From Clostridia bacterium UC5.1-1D2 (GTDB taxonomy: Bacteria > Bacillota > Clostridia > Lachnospirales > Lachnospiraceae), in NCBI GenBank assembly GCA_001304855.1, contig BBZN01000010.1:1-64000 (forward strand): a stretch of 64,000 nt of DNA, written 5' to 3'. Shown piece by piece: positions 29,108 through 38,251 of this stretch. Each line of letters begins with the position of its first letter. Position 1 is the stretch's first letter. The position numbers and the translations under genes were made by a program. Under the pieces are notes generated by a model. It was not told the origin of the DNA. It ran no database searches and was given only the letters and a program-made list of their open reading frames with translations.

Positions 29108-29974
29108 ATGAAGGATGACAAGGTCTTAAAAGCGAAAATTAATGCAAAAGGTATGCAAATTTCTGTTGTGTCAAATGGAAGTTATGATGACTATATTTCT
29201 TTAACAGACATAGCAAAATATAAGAATCCAGAATATCCAGGGTATGTAATCCAAAACTGGATGAGGAATAGAAGTACCATTGAATTTTTGGGCCTTTGGG
29301 AACAACTTAATAATCCTGATTTTAATTACCTCGAATTCGAGGCAATTAAAAATGATTCAGGTAATAACGCTTTTGTCATGACACCCAAAAAATGGGTAAC
29401 CGACATCCACGCCATTGGTGTGACCACAAAACAAGGTCGTTATGCAGCGACTTATGCTCACAAAGACATTGCTTTTGAATTTGCTTCGTGGATTTCGCCG
29501 GAATTTAAACTGTATATTATCAAAGACTATCAACGGTTAAAGGCTGACGAAAACGGCAGGCTTTCTCTTAATTGGAATATGAACCGAGAAATTTCAAAAA
29601 TTAATTACCGAATTCATACGGACGCTATCAAGGAACACTTAGTCGTTCCGGAACTTCCAAAACAATATCAGAGCTTTACATATGCTACGGAGGCTGATGT
29701 CTTGAATGTGGCAATGTTTGGAAAGACGGCAAAGCAATGGCGCGATGCAAATCCAAGCTTAGATGGAAACATCCGTGATCATGCTACCTTGCATCAGTTG
29801 ATCGTACTTTCCAATATGGAGAGTTTAAATGCAGAGATGATTAAACGCGGTATGGTCCGTGAGGATCGATTATTGGAATTGAACCGAGTGGCAAAGGAAC
29901 AAATGCAGTCATTGATTGACTCAGCAGGAGTCAGGAGGTTAACGGATTTGAATAAAAAAGATAGAGATGAATAA
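29108..29974 (+). CDS. KilA-N domain protein, probably phage-derived
   Basis: 288 aa, intact. The KilA-N domain spans about residues 25-140, with ISLTDIAKYKNPEYPGYVIQ, NWMRNRSTIEFLGLWE and TYAHKDIAFEFASWISPEF. The C-terminal half (LNVAMFGKTAKQWRDANP) is shared by many bacterial KilA-N proteins. These DNA-binding domains are typical of phages and large DNA viruses; the cellular role is unknown. Base composition is visibly more AT-rich than the flanking ruvB and zapA genes, suggesting acquisition. Two TATAAT boxes stand at 29066-29071 and 29076-29081. Confidence 0.85.
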   Translation: MKDDKVLKAKINAKGMQISVVSNGSYDDYISLTDIAKYKNPEYPGYVIQNWMRNRSTIEFLGLWEQLNNPDFNYLEFEAIKNDSGNNAFVMTPKKWVTDIHAIGVTTKQGRYAATYAHKDIAFEFASWISPEFKLYIIKDYQRLKADENGRLSLNWNMNREISKINYRIHTDAIKEHLVVPELPKQYQSFTYATEADVLNVAMFGKTAKQWRDANPSLDGNIRDHATLHQLIVLSNMESLNAEMIKRGMVREDRLLELNRVAKEQMQSLIDSAGVRRLTDLNKKDRDE

Positions 29975-29987
29975 AATTTTGATATGG

Positions 29988-30159
29988 ATGATAATTATGC
30001 GTATAAATACTATTATAAAACGAGAAGGAATGGATGCCTGGATTTCTGATCTAGGCTATGTTGATGCGGAACGGTTTATTGTATTAATGAGTAGAGAACC
30101 TTTTGATTATACGAAATGTAGAAGAACACCTTGATGAAGGTTTGAATTCAGACAGTTAA
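29988..30159 (+). CDS. Small conserved hypothetical protein, frameshifted
   Basis: Begins MIMRINTIIKREGMDAWISD and runs through LGYVDAERFIVLMSREPFDY in one frame; the end (VEEHLDEGLNSDS) is read in another frame after a break near 30113. It totals about 57 aa and belongs to the same AT-rich patch as the KilA-N gene. I recall small Clostridia proteins of this type but cannot assign a function. Confidence 0.4.
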
Positions 30160-30198
30160 GCAAAAAACATATGACTATTATCAAAAAGCAAAGATAAT

Positions 30199-30239
30199 AA
30201 ATTGTAAAAGCTCTGGTAAATCCGGAGCTTTTACAATTT
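30199..30239. terminator. Long perfect hairpin after the KilA-N patch
   Basis: AAATTGTAAAAGCTC (30199-30213) pairs perfectly with GAGCTTTTACAATTT (30225-30239) around a short loop; A/T-rich ends on both sides. Confidence 0.7.
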
Positions 30240-30297
30240 GAAATATTTTTGTCGCGGACTTGACATACGGGTGTCTAAAATCTTGTATACACAGGGG

Positions 30298-30326
30298 TTG
30301 AGAGATTGCGTTGATTATGGTATCAT
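30298..30326 (+). promoter_or_regulatory. Promoter for the structured RNA region
   Basis: TTGAGA (30298-30303), exact 17-base spacer, TATCAT (30321-30326). A further TTGACA lies at 30260-30265 with a poor -10. Transcription would start near 30333, directly into the hairpin region. Confidence 0.55.
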
Positions 30327-30332
30327 ATTCAC

Positions 30333-30416
30333 GTAGGCAATGAGCAGCGCAGAAAAAGCATGACGAAACGTTACGTTGTGCTTGCACATAAGGAAGGTTT
30401 CGTCATGCTTTTTCTA
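30333..30416 (+). ncRNA. Candidate small RNA or attenuated leader before zapA
   Basis: A 19-bp perfect stem (30351-30369 with 30397-30415) ends in CTTTTTCT, a strong intrinsic terminator about 85 bases after a predicted promoter. It would make a short free RNA, or stop transcription toward zapA. No known RNA family was recognised. Confidence 0.4.
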
Positions 30417-30506
30417 TAGGGCGAAGCCCGTGACCGAGATGGAGCACAGCGGAATCGAGGTGTGCAGCGGGAACCCGGGTGCACCACAGCGCAGAAAAAG
30501 CATGAC
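30345..30506 (+). repeat. 20-bp direct repeat spanning the hairpin region
   Basis: CAGCGCAGAAAAAGCATGAC occurs at 30345-30364 and again at 30487-30506, a period of 142 bp. The first copy forms the left arm of the 19-bp hairpin. The segment between (30417-30486) is G+C-rich and has small hairpins such as GGGC GAA GCCC. This could be a duplicated terminator arm or the footprint of a small element. Confidence 0.6.
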
Positions 30507-30556
30507 ATCCCCAAAATGAAGCAGGAATCAATTTGCCTGGAAAGCAGGAGACATTC

Positions 30557-31251
30557 ATGGAATCTAAGAATTATACACAGGTATTAATAGATGGAAAGAT
30601 ATACACCTTGGGCGCAGCGAAGATGAAGGCTATCTTCAGAAGGCCGCCAGCTATGTAAACGAAAAAAAGTCACAGATGCGTAAAATTCCCGGCTATACCA
30701 AGCAGAATGCCGACTATCAGACCATCATGATGGAGCTGAATATCACCGACGACTATTTTAAGGCGATGGAGCGGGCCGAGGGAATGGAGCGCCAGAAGAA
30801 TGAGCTGGAGAAGGAAACCTACAGCCTAAAGCATGAGCTGGTGAGCACCCAGATGAAGCTGGAAGCTGTGCTTAAGGACTTAGAGGAGCGTCAGCGGGAG
30901 CTGGACAAGCTTACCAGAAGGTGCGGCGGGCTGGAGGGAGAATTAAAGGAAGTCAGACAGCAGCTGAAGAACCGAAACGAAAGGGAGCCGTCGGCCTCGT
31001 CCTCCAGGGTACAGATCAAGGCCACAGAAGAAATTACCGAAACCCTGGAGACAGAGCATCAGGAGAACCAGGGAGAGGAAAGCCAGGGAACCTCCTTACA
31101 GGCGGAAGCTGATACGGCCCGGGAGGCAGCCGCAACCGCTGAGTCCCGGACACTGCAGGATGAACCAGGTGCAGAAGCAACAGAAGAACTTGCCCAAAAA
31201 GCCCTGCAGGCGGCCAGAAAGGCTGCCGGACGAAAGGGCGGGCGCAGATAA
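30557..31251 (+). CDS. zapA: ZapA-like cell division protein with long acidic tail
   Basis: ZapA promotes FtsZ ring bundling. The head (residues 1-70) fits: NYTQVLIDGKIYTLG, EGYLQKAASYVNEK and ELNITDDYF. One base is missing near 30616 (repair gives LGGSEDEGYLQKA), so the true start is ATG 30557 with AGGAG upstream. A coiled coil follows (about 75-145). The last 85 residues are a low-complexity Glu/Ala/Thr tail ending in RKAAGRKGGRR. At about 231 aa it is roughly twice the usual length. The next genes concern peptidoglycan synthesis, consistent with a division context. Confidence 0.75.
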
Positions 31252-31264
31252 ACGAACAACGGGG

Positions 31265-31296
31265 GATGTCTCATGAATAAGCGTGAGGCATCTTTT
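31265..31296 (+). terminator. Terminator after zapA
   Basis: GATGTCTCA (31265-31273) pairs with TGAGGCATC (31284-31292), one G-T pair, followed by TTTT. Confidence 0.75.
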
Positions 31297-31374
31297 GTTT
31301 CACAGAGGCAGTGTTTTGCGGACCCTTGCAGATGATAAAGGAGATCCTGCCGGGATAACAGAGAGGTAGATAGA

Positions 31375-33739
31375 ATGGAGAAGAAACAGGTGGAAATTCT
31401 GGCCCCTGCCGGTTCATGGGGAAGTATGAAGGCAGCTATAGCAGCCGGAGCCGATGCAGTTTACATGGGCGGCAGCCGGTTTGGCGCCAGAGCCTACGCA
31501 GACAATACGGACGAGAGAGGAATGGTGGAGGCCATCGAGTATGCCCACCTTCACGGCCGCAGGCTTTATATGACAGTGAACACCCTTTTTAAGGAGCAGG
31601 AGCTGAATGAACTGACAGACTACATGAAGCCTTACTATTTAGCCGGACTGGACGGTGTGATTATCCAGGATCTGGGTGCATTGAGGGTGCTGAAAGCCGG
31701 TTTCCCCGGGCTGGAGCTTCATGCCAGCACTCAAATGACGATTACAAGTGTCTATGGAGCTAAGATGATGAAGGCCCTTGGCTGCAGCCGGGTGGTTACC
31801 TCCAGGGAACTGTCCCTTGAGGAAATCCGCAGGATTCACCATGAGGTGGATGTGGAAATAGAAAGCTTTGTCCACGGCGCGCTCTGCTACTGCTATTCAG
31901 GCCAGTGCCTGATGAGCAGCCTCATCGGCGGAAGAAGCGGCAACCGCGGGCGCTGCGCCCAGCCCTGCCGCCTGCCCTATTCTGTATACGAAGACGGTCA
32001 GCCCCAGAAGCCTGTAAACCGGGAGAAGGAGCGGTATGTGCTGAGTTTAAAGGATCTGTGCACACTGGACATTCTGCCGGATATCATTGAGGCCGGCGTC
32101 TATTCTCTCAAAATCGAGGGCAGAATGAAGAGCCCCCGGTATACGGCAGGAGTAGTCCGCATTTACCGGAAATACGCAGACCTGTATCTGGAACAGGGAA
32201 GAGAAGGCTATCGGGTGGCTTCGGAAGATAAAAAAGAGCTGCTGGATCTCTTTGACAGAGGCGGCTTCACCTCCGGATATTACGGCGCTCATAACGGGCG
32301 GGAGATGGTGGCCTGAAGGAGAAGCCTGAGTTCAGAGAGGGAAATCAAAGGCTGTTTGACTTTCTGGATAAAACCTATGTGGAGGCGGAGGTAAAGGAGA
32401 CGGCGGAGGGAGTTGTGACTCTGGAGCAGGGAAGCCCCTCCAGACTGACCCTTATGTCCCGGGGCGTCAGGGTAACGGTGGAGGGACAGGCGCCGGAAGC
32501 CGCCCGGAAACAGCCTGTGACTGCGGAAAAGGTGGAAAAGCAGATAAATAAGACAGGAGGGACGCCCTTTGTATTTACAAGGCTGACAACCGATATAAAG
32601 GGCGAGCTGTTTCTTCCGGTTCAGGCCCTCAATGAGCTGCGGAGAACCGGACTGGAGGCATTGGAAGAAGCCATACTGGATCAGCGCCGCAGAAAGATAA
32701 CCGGGCATGGAACCATGGAAATGCCGGTTCAGACAGACGGGAGCCGGGAGAGGGACTTAAAGGACACGCCAAATATGGGAATGGGTTCGGGGTCTGCTGC
32801 ATCCAGGGGGACTGAGGGGGCTGCGGCTTCGGATTCTTCCCTTCTCCTTACCGCATCCCTGGAATTGCCCTCACAGCTTTCCCCTGCATTGGCCTGCCGG
32901 GAATTGTCCGCCGTCTATATTGATGCAGGCAGCTTCCAGCCCAAAAGCTGGAAGGAGACAGCAGACCGGTGCCATAAAGCGGAGAAGCTCTGCTGCCTTA
33001 TGCTGCCCCGGATTTCAGAGAACATGCCATAGACTTTTTTAATAAAAACAAAGACCTCCTTAAAGCTGCAAGCTTTGACGGTGTGGTTGTAAGAGCCTGG
33101 AGGAGGCGCAGTGGCTTCGGGATGAAGGAATCCGTCTGCCCTTATACTGGACGCCTCTGTTTATGGATGGAATAGCAGAGCGGTGGAACTGCTGGCTCAA
33201 TCAGCGCCCAGGCCTCTGAGCCAGGCAGTCCCCAGGCTACGTCCCAGCACAGTGCCCAAGCCCCTGCTCCAGGCAGCCTCCAGGACATTATCACCCTTCC
33301 TCTGGAGTTGAATTCCAGGGAAATGGAACCTGTTCTGGCGGCCTGCGCAGCCCTTGGAAAACCGGCAGAGCTCATCGTCTACGGACATGCCCCTATGATG
33401 GTATCCGCCCAGTGTATCACCCGTACGGTAAAGGGCTGCAGCTCCAGGCCCGCAGTTATGATGATGAAGGACAGAACCGGGGCCATGCTTCCTGTAAAGA
33501 ATCACTGTGTGTTCTGCTATAATACCATATATAATCCTTCTCCGACCTCGCTTCTGGGGAATGAGCAGCTGGTGAGGAGACTTGGAGTGAACCGGGTGCG
33601 GCTGTCGTTTACCCTGGAGGATGGGAAGGAGACAGAGGCGCTGCTGGAGGCATTTTCAAATGCATTCCTCCATGGGGAGAAGGTGGCGGCCCCTTACAAA
33701 GAGTTTACCAGGGGACATTTTAAACGTGGAGTGGAGTAA
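31375..33739 (+). CDS. U32-family peptidase/collagenase-like protein
   Basis: About 788 aa. N-terminal U32 domain: VEILAPAGSWGSMKAAIAAG, then SFVHGALCYCYSGQCLMSS, GNRGRCAQPCRLPY and YSLKIEGRMKSPRY. A DUF3656-like C-terminal half ends with VKNHCVFCYNTIYNPSP. Related proteins act in tRNA or 23S rRNA hydroxylation or as proteases. The frame breaks at about 32313, 33018, 33100 and 33200; repairs are consistent up to the normal end. Two low-complexity linkers (about 32765-32850 and 33205-33285, rich in Ala, Ser, Gln, Pro) interrupt the C-terminal half. The FtsW-type gene starts five bases after the stop. Confidence 0.8.
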
Positions 33740-33744
33740 CGCTT

Positions 33745-35096
33745 ATGACCAATCTCATTGTGGAGATATCCAAATACCTGATGATTTTTCTTATGGCTGT
33801 CTACACCTATGCCAACTTCCGCTTCTTTTCCCTGCCGGATTTGGAGCGGCGGCGGAAGGTCTGCGGCAGGCAGAACCGGGTTATGTTTGCCATACATTTT
33901 CTGGCCTATCTTGTGATGTGCCTGAAGACGGAGGATGAGACGCTTCGTGGGATGCTGATGGCATTTTACTGCGCCCAGGCGGTATTTTTCCTGTGCTATA
34001 TCTACCTCTACCGGCTTATATACAGAAATGTGTCAAGACTTTTAGTGAACAACACCTGTATGCTGCTCTGTGTGGGGCTGATTATGCTTACCCGCCTATC
34101 TTTAAGCAGGGGTCTGGACAAGGCAGTGCGGCAGTTTGCAATTATTGTGATATCTGCCGTTGCGGCGTGGATCGTCCCTTATATTATGGAACGGGTGTGG
34201 CAGCTTTACAGGCTTCAATGGCTCTATGCCGGGGTGGGTATTCTGGTGCTTCTGGCGGTATGGCTGGCGGGAAATGAAAGCTTCGGCGCCCAGCTGTCCT
34301 TAACCTTCGCAGGCGTCTCCATCCAGCCCTCGGAATTTGTGAAGCTGACCTTTGTATGCTTCGTGGCGTCCATGTTCTATCAGTCCCTGAATTTTAAAAC
34401 CATTGCCGTAACCACAGCAGTGGCAGCGGTCCATGTGTTGATTATGGTGCTGTCCAAGGATTTGGGCGGGGCCCTTATCTTCTTTATCACCTATGTGCTG
34501 ATGCTGTTTATTGCCACCAATAACTGGTTCTATCTGGGAGCCGGAGCTGGTTTGGGGGTGTTTGCTTCCATGGCGCTTACCGCCTCTTTGACCATGTACA
34601 GAGGCGTGTCGCCGCATGGCGCAATCCCTGGGCAGACATCGACAATAAAGGATATCAGATTACCCAGTCCCTGTTTGCCATCGGCACAGGGGGATGGTTC
34701 GGCATGGGGCTGTGCCAGGGGATGCCGGGGAAGATTCCTGTAGTTGAGAAGGATTTTATTTTTGCGGCCGTGTCTGAGGAGCTGGGAGGGATCTTTGCCG
34801 TCTGTGTGCTCCTGATCTGCCTTGGCTGTTTTATTCAGTTTATGATGATTGCAGTCAGTATGCAGGCCGTGTTCTACAAGCTGATTGCCTTTGGCCTGGG
34901 AATTGAATACATTATACAGGTATTTCTGACTGTGGGGGGAGTGACAAAATTCATACCCTCCACAGGAGTTACCCTGCCTTTTGTAAGCTATGGAGGCAGC
35001 TCCATATTAAGCACATTTATCCTCTTTGGAATGATACAGGGGCTGTATATTTTAAAGAGGAATGATGAGGAGGAATTAGAGGAGGAGGCGTCATGA
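33745..35096 (+). CDS. FtsW/RodA/SpoVE-family peptidoglycan polymerase
   Basis: SEDS-family glycosyltransferase, about 450 aa with roughly ten membrane helices. It has an N-terminal extension of three to four helices ahead of the SEDS core. Core motifs are SIQPSEFVKLTFV, LSKDLGGALIFF, NPWADIDNKGYQITQSLFAI, VSEELGGIFAV and the C-terminal GVTLPFVSYGGSS. One base is missing near 34600. The next gene is a class B penicillin-binding protein overlapping by four bases; SEDS-PBP pairs form the septal, elongation or spore cortex synthases. Which one cannot be told here. Confidence 0.88.
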
Positions 35097-36520
35097 AAAA
35101 GGCAAGTCCCAACCCGAAAGCCAACAAAAATATTTTAAAAATCACCTACGTAATGGCAGGGCTTTTCCTTGCGCTGGCTGCCTATCTGGGATATTTCCTC
35201 CAGGTGAAAAGCGAGGATATAATCAATAATTCCTACAATGCCCGGCTGGACAGCTTTTCCGACCGGATTATCCGTGGGAAGATCCTCTCAGATGACGGCA
35301 CAGTGCTGGTGGAAACCCAGGTGGATGCAGAGGGAAATGAAACCCGCGTTTATGCCTATGGAGGTGTGTTTGACCATGTGTTGGGGTATTCTGCAAAAGG
35401 AAAGACCGGTATTGAGGCCCTGGCTAACTTTTATCTTCTTACCTCCATGTGAACCTGATTGAGCAGACGGTCAACGAACTGGCAGGCAGAAAGAACCTTG
35501 GGGATAATGTATACACTACCCTGGATGTGGAGCTTCAGCAGGCTGCCTGGGGAGCCCTGGGAGAGCGCAAGGGCGTGGTTATCGCCATGGAGCCGGATAC
35601 CGGAAAGATACTTGCCATGGTTTCCAAGCCGGGCTATGACCCAACACCCTGCTTCAGGACTGGGAGGGATTCACCAGTGAGGAAAATGATGAGGGCCAGC
35701 TCTTAAACCGGGCCACCCAGGGACTGTATCCCCCGGGCTCTACCTTTAAGATTGTAACGGCACTGGAGTATATGAGGGAGCATCCAGCTGACTATAAGGA
35801 CTATCAGTTTGACTGCAGCGGAGTATATGAGGAGGGAGAGTACCGGATCAAATGCTATCATTCCACTGCCCATGGCCATCAGGATTTTACCCAGGCCTTT
35901 GCCAACTCCTGCAATGGAGCCTTTGCCAATCTGGGGCTGCAGCTGAATTCGGGAAAATTTAATGAGACGGCTAAGAGCCTGCTCTTTAATTCGGCGCTGC
36001 CCCTTGCAGGGGTTCCCTATAAGCAGAGCGCCTTTAATATGAACACAGGCGCTGATACCTGGGAAATCCTTCAGACCTCTATCGGTCAGGGAACCACCCA
36101 GATAACCCCCCTTCACAATACCATGATTACGGCAGCCATTGCCAATGGGGGCACATTGATGAAGCCCTATTTCCTGAATTCGGTGGTGAGTGCAGGGGGG
36201 GAGGAAATAAGGAAATTTATTCCCTCAGCCTACGGAAGCCTTATGACTGCAAAGGAGGCTGAGGAACTGACAGAGCTGATGAAGGCCGTTGTCACAGAGG
36301 GAACAGGCTCCGCAGTGCGGACCGACGCCTATACCGCGGCAGCTAAAACAGGCTCTGCGGAGTTTGAGACAGGGAAGGAACCCACGCCTGGTTTACCGGG
36401 TTTGCTCCGGTGGAATCCCCTAAGCTGGCGGTTACGGTTATTGTGGAGGAAGGGGGAAGCGGCGGCAGGGAGGCTGCGCCCATAGCCCGGCAGCTTTTTG
36501 ATCTCTATTTGAGCCGTTAA
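35093..36520 (+). CDS. Class B penicillin-binding protein (transpeptidase)
   Basis: About 477 aa, partner of the preceding SEDS protein (start overlaps its stop). One N-terminal membrane anchor (ITYVMAGLFLALAAYLGYF) is followed by a short dimerisation region and the transpeptidase domain with active-site SxxK in PPGSTFKIVTALEYM, SxN in ANSCNGAFANLG and KTG in AAAKTGSAEFETG. This PBPA-like short form lacks PASTA repeats. Breaks near 35446, 35645 and 36384 are each repaired by one base; the last restores HAWFTGFAPVESPKLAVTVI and the stop at 36518-36520. Confidence 0.9.
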
Positions 36521-36670
36521 GCCTGCCCGGCCATTCAGCCTGACGGAAGGGAAACTCTGGGCCGGACCAGCTTCTCCTGGTTTGAAGCCTTCGGATGGAA
36601 TGGAAGGGTCTGAACCGCAATCTGTGTCGATTGAGGTCATATCTTGGAAAAGAATAACGAAAACACCTGA

Positions 36671-36711
36671 CAAACAGGGCGATTCCGTGATATAATCGCC
36701 CTGTTTGTTTT
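36671..36711 (+). terminator. Terminator downstream of the PBP gene
   Basis: CAAACAGGGCGATT (36671-36684) pairs perfectly with AATCGCCCTGTTTG (36694-36707), followed by TTTTGTTG. It lies 150 bases after the PBP stop; 36521-36670 holds no gene that I can support. Confidence 0.85.
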
Positions 36712-36728
36712 GTTGTTTTCCAGGGCCA

Positions 36729-36891
36729 GGGTGTGTTTGAAAATTGCTTTCCGCCAGATGTGCGTCCCACTTTGTGGGAGATTTGGTCCCGATGAGGGAG
36801 GCGTAGCGGGCTACGTTGACCGAATTGGAACCAAATATGCCGGGTCGTGACGGGGCGTGCAGATGGCGGGAATGAATTTTCAAACACACCC
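36729..36891 (+). mobile_element. MITE-like element with 17-bp terminal inverted repeats (repeat family 2, copy 2)
   Basis: GGGTGTGTTTGAAAATT (36729-36745) and its perfect inverse (36875-36891) bound a 163-bp noncoding element. The interior matches the repeat at 23572-23692 and can fold on itself. No clear target-site duplication is visible. It lies between the PBP terminator and the molybdenum hydroxylase operon; the remaining gap to 36998 holds only the ribosome site AAAGGAG. Confidence 0.6.
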
Positions 36892-36998
36892 TAGTATAAG
36901 CCGCATGAAATACCTCTCCCAAACGGCAGGGTATTTCGTGGGGGGCATATCAGGCGGTACCATTTGGAAAGACAGCTTAAGTGGAAAGGAGAAGATAA

Positions 36999-37793
36999 AT
37001 GTTTCGTGCCGGAGATTATGTAAAAGTGGACAGCCTGGCTGAGGCCTATGAGCTGTGCCAGAAGCGCAGCAGCGTGGTAGTAGGCGGAATGGTCTGGCTT
37101 AAGATGACCAGTGTGACTAAGCGTACCATTGTGGATTTATCAGGGCTGGGGCTGGATAAGATTGAGGAGACAGGGGAAGAATTCCGGATTGGCTCTATGA
37201 GCACCCTGCGCCAGCTGGAGACCCATGAGGGGCTGAACCGCTGTTTTAACGGGATATTTAAAGAGTGTACCCGCCATATTGTGGGAGTGCAGATGCGCAA
37301 CTGTGCAACTGTGGGCGGAAGCATCTTCTCCCGGTTTGGATTTTCCGATCTATTAACTGCTATGATGGCCCTGGATACCTACGTGGAGCTTTACCATGGA
37401 GGAATCGTACCTCTGGCGGAGTTTGCGGCAAGACCTGTGCGCCGGGACGACAGAGATATCCTGGTGCGCATTATTATAAAAAAGGACGGGCGGAAAGCCT
37501 CTTACACCACTCAGAGAAATTCCAGAACGGATTTTCCGGTGCTGGCCTGCTGCGTGTCCCGGTGGGGCAATGACTGGTATGTGTCTGTAGGCGCAAGACC
37601 TGCCAGGGCCCAGGTAGTGAAGATAACGGACGACGGCTACGACAGCCTGGCAAAACTTGCAAAGGAAGCGGCCGATTCCTTTACCTATGGCACCAATACA
37701 AGAGGCAGCAGTGAGTACCGCCGCCAGCTGGCAGCTGTGTATATCCGCCGCCTTATGGAACGACTTACAGGAAGGAGTGTGAGCAGAGGATGA
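36999..37793 (+). CDS. Molybdenum hydroxylase FAD-binding subunit
   Basis: Medium subunit of a xanthine dehydrogenase/aldehyde oxidase family enzyme, 264 aa, intact. VVVGGMVWLKM marks the FAD pyrophosphate loop, RNCATVGGSIFSRFGFSDLL the second FAD contact, and the C-terminal CO-dehydrogenase flavoprotein domain follows. It passes electrons from the Fe-S subunit to an acceptor. AAAGGAG precedes ATG, and the stop overlaps the next start by four bases. Confidence 0.9.
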   Translation: MFRAGDYVKVDSLAEAYELCQKRSSVVVGGMVWLKMTSVTKRTIVDLSGLGLDKIEETGEEFRIGSMSTLRQLETHEGLNRCFNGIFKECTRHIVGVQMRNCATVGGSIFSRFGFSDLLTAMMALDTYVELYHGGIVPLAEFAARPVRRDDRDILVRIIIKKDGRKASYTTQRNSRTDFPVLACCVSRWGNDWYVSVGARPARAQVVKITDDGYDSLAKLAKEAADSFTYGTNTRGSSEYRRQLAAVYIRRLMERLTGRSVSRG

Positions 37794-38251
37794 ACCTTCA
37801 ATTTCGATTGAATGGAAAAAATGTACAGGCCGAAGCAGAGCCGGATGAAATTCTTTTAGACCTGGTGCGCCGCCTGGGCTGCTACAGCGTAAAGCGGGGC
37901 TGTGAGACTGCTAACTGCGGCCTTTGTACGGTATGGATGGACGGAAGGCCTATTCTGTCATGTTCCACACTGGCTGTGAGGGCAGAGGGACGCCACATAA
38001 CCACTCTGGAAGGATTGCAGAAGGAGGCGGAAGCCTTCGGCATGTTTCTGGCCGGAGAGGGCGGAGAGCAGTGCGGTTTTTGCAGTCCCGGATTTATTAT
38101 GAATGTGCTGGCTATGGAGCGGGAGCTTTCAAATCCTTCTGAGGAGGAGATTAAAGAGTATCTGGCAGGGAATCTGTGCCGCTGCAGCGGCTATATGTCC
38201 CAGCTCCGGGCAGTGAAAAAATATCTGGAAGCAAAAGGAGGTGCTCTTTGA
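37790..38251 (+). CDS. Molybdenum hydroxylase 2Fe-2S subunit
   Basis: Small subunit, 153 aa, intact. The plant-type 2Fe-2S site is GCETANCGLCTVWMDGRPIL followed by SC, and the second cluster uses EQCGFCSPGFIMN and NLCRCSGYMS. Both are complete. It relays electrons from the Mo centre to FAD. Starts inside the FAD-subunit stop and ends in the first base of the Mo-subunit ATG. Confidence 0.95.
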   Translation: MNLQFRLNGKNVQAEAEPDEILLDLVRRLGCYSVKRGCETANCGLCTVWMDGRPILSCSTLAVRAEGRHITTLEGLQKEAEAFGMFLAGEGGEQCGFCSPGFIMNVLAMERELSNPSEEEIKEYLAGNLCRCSGYMSQLRAVKKYLEAKGGAL

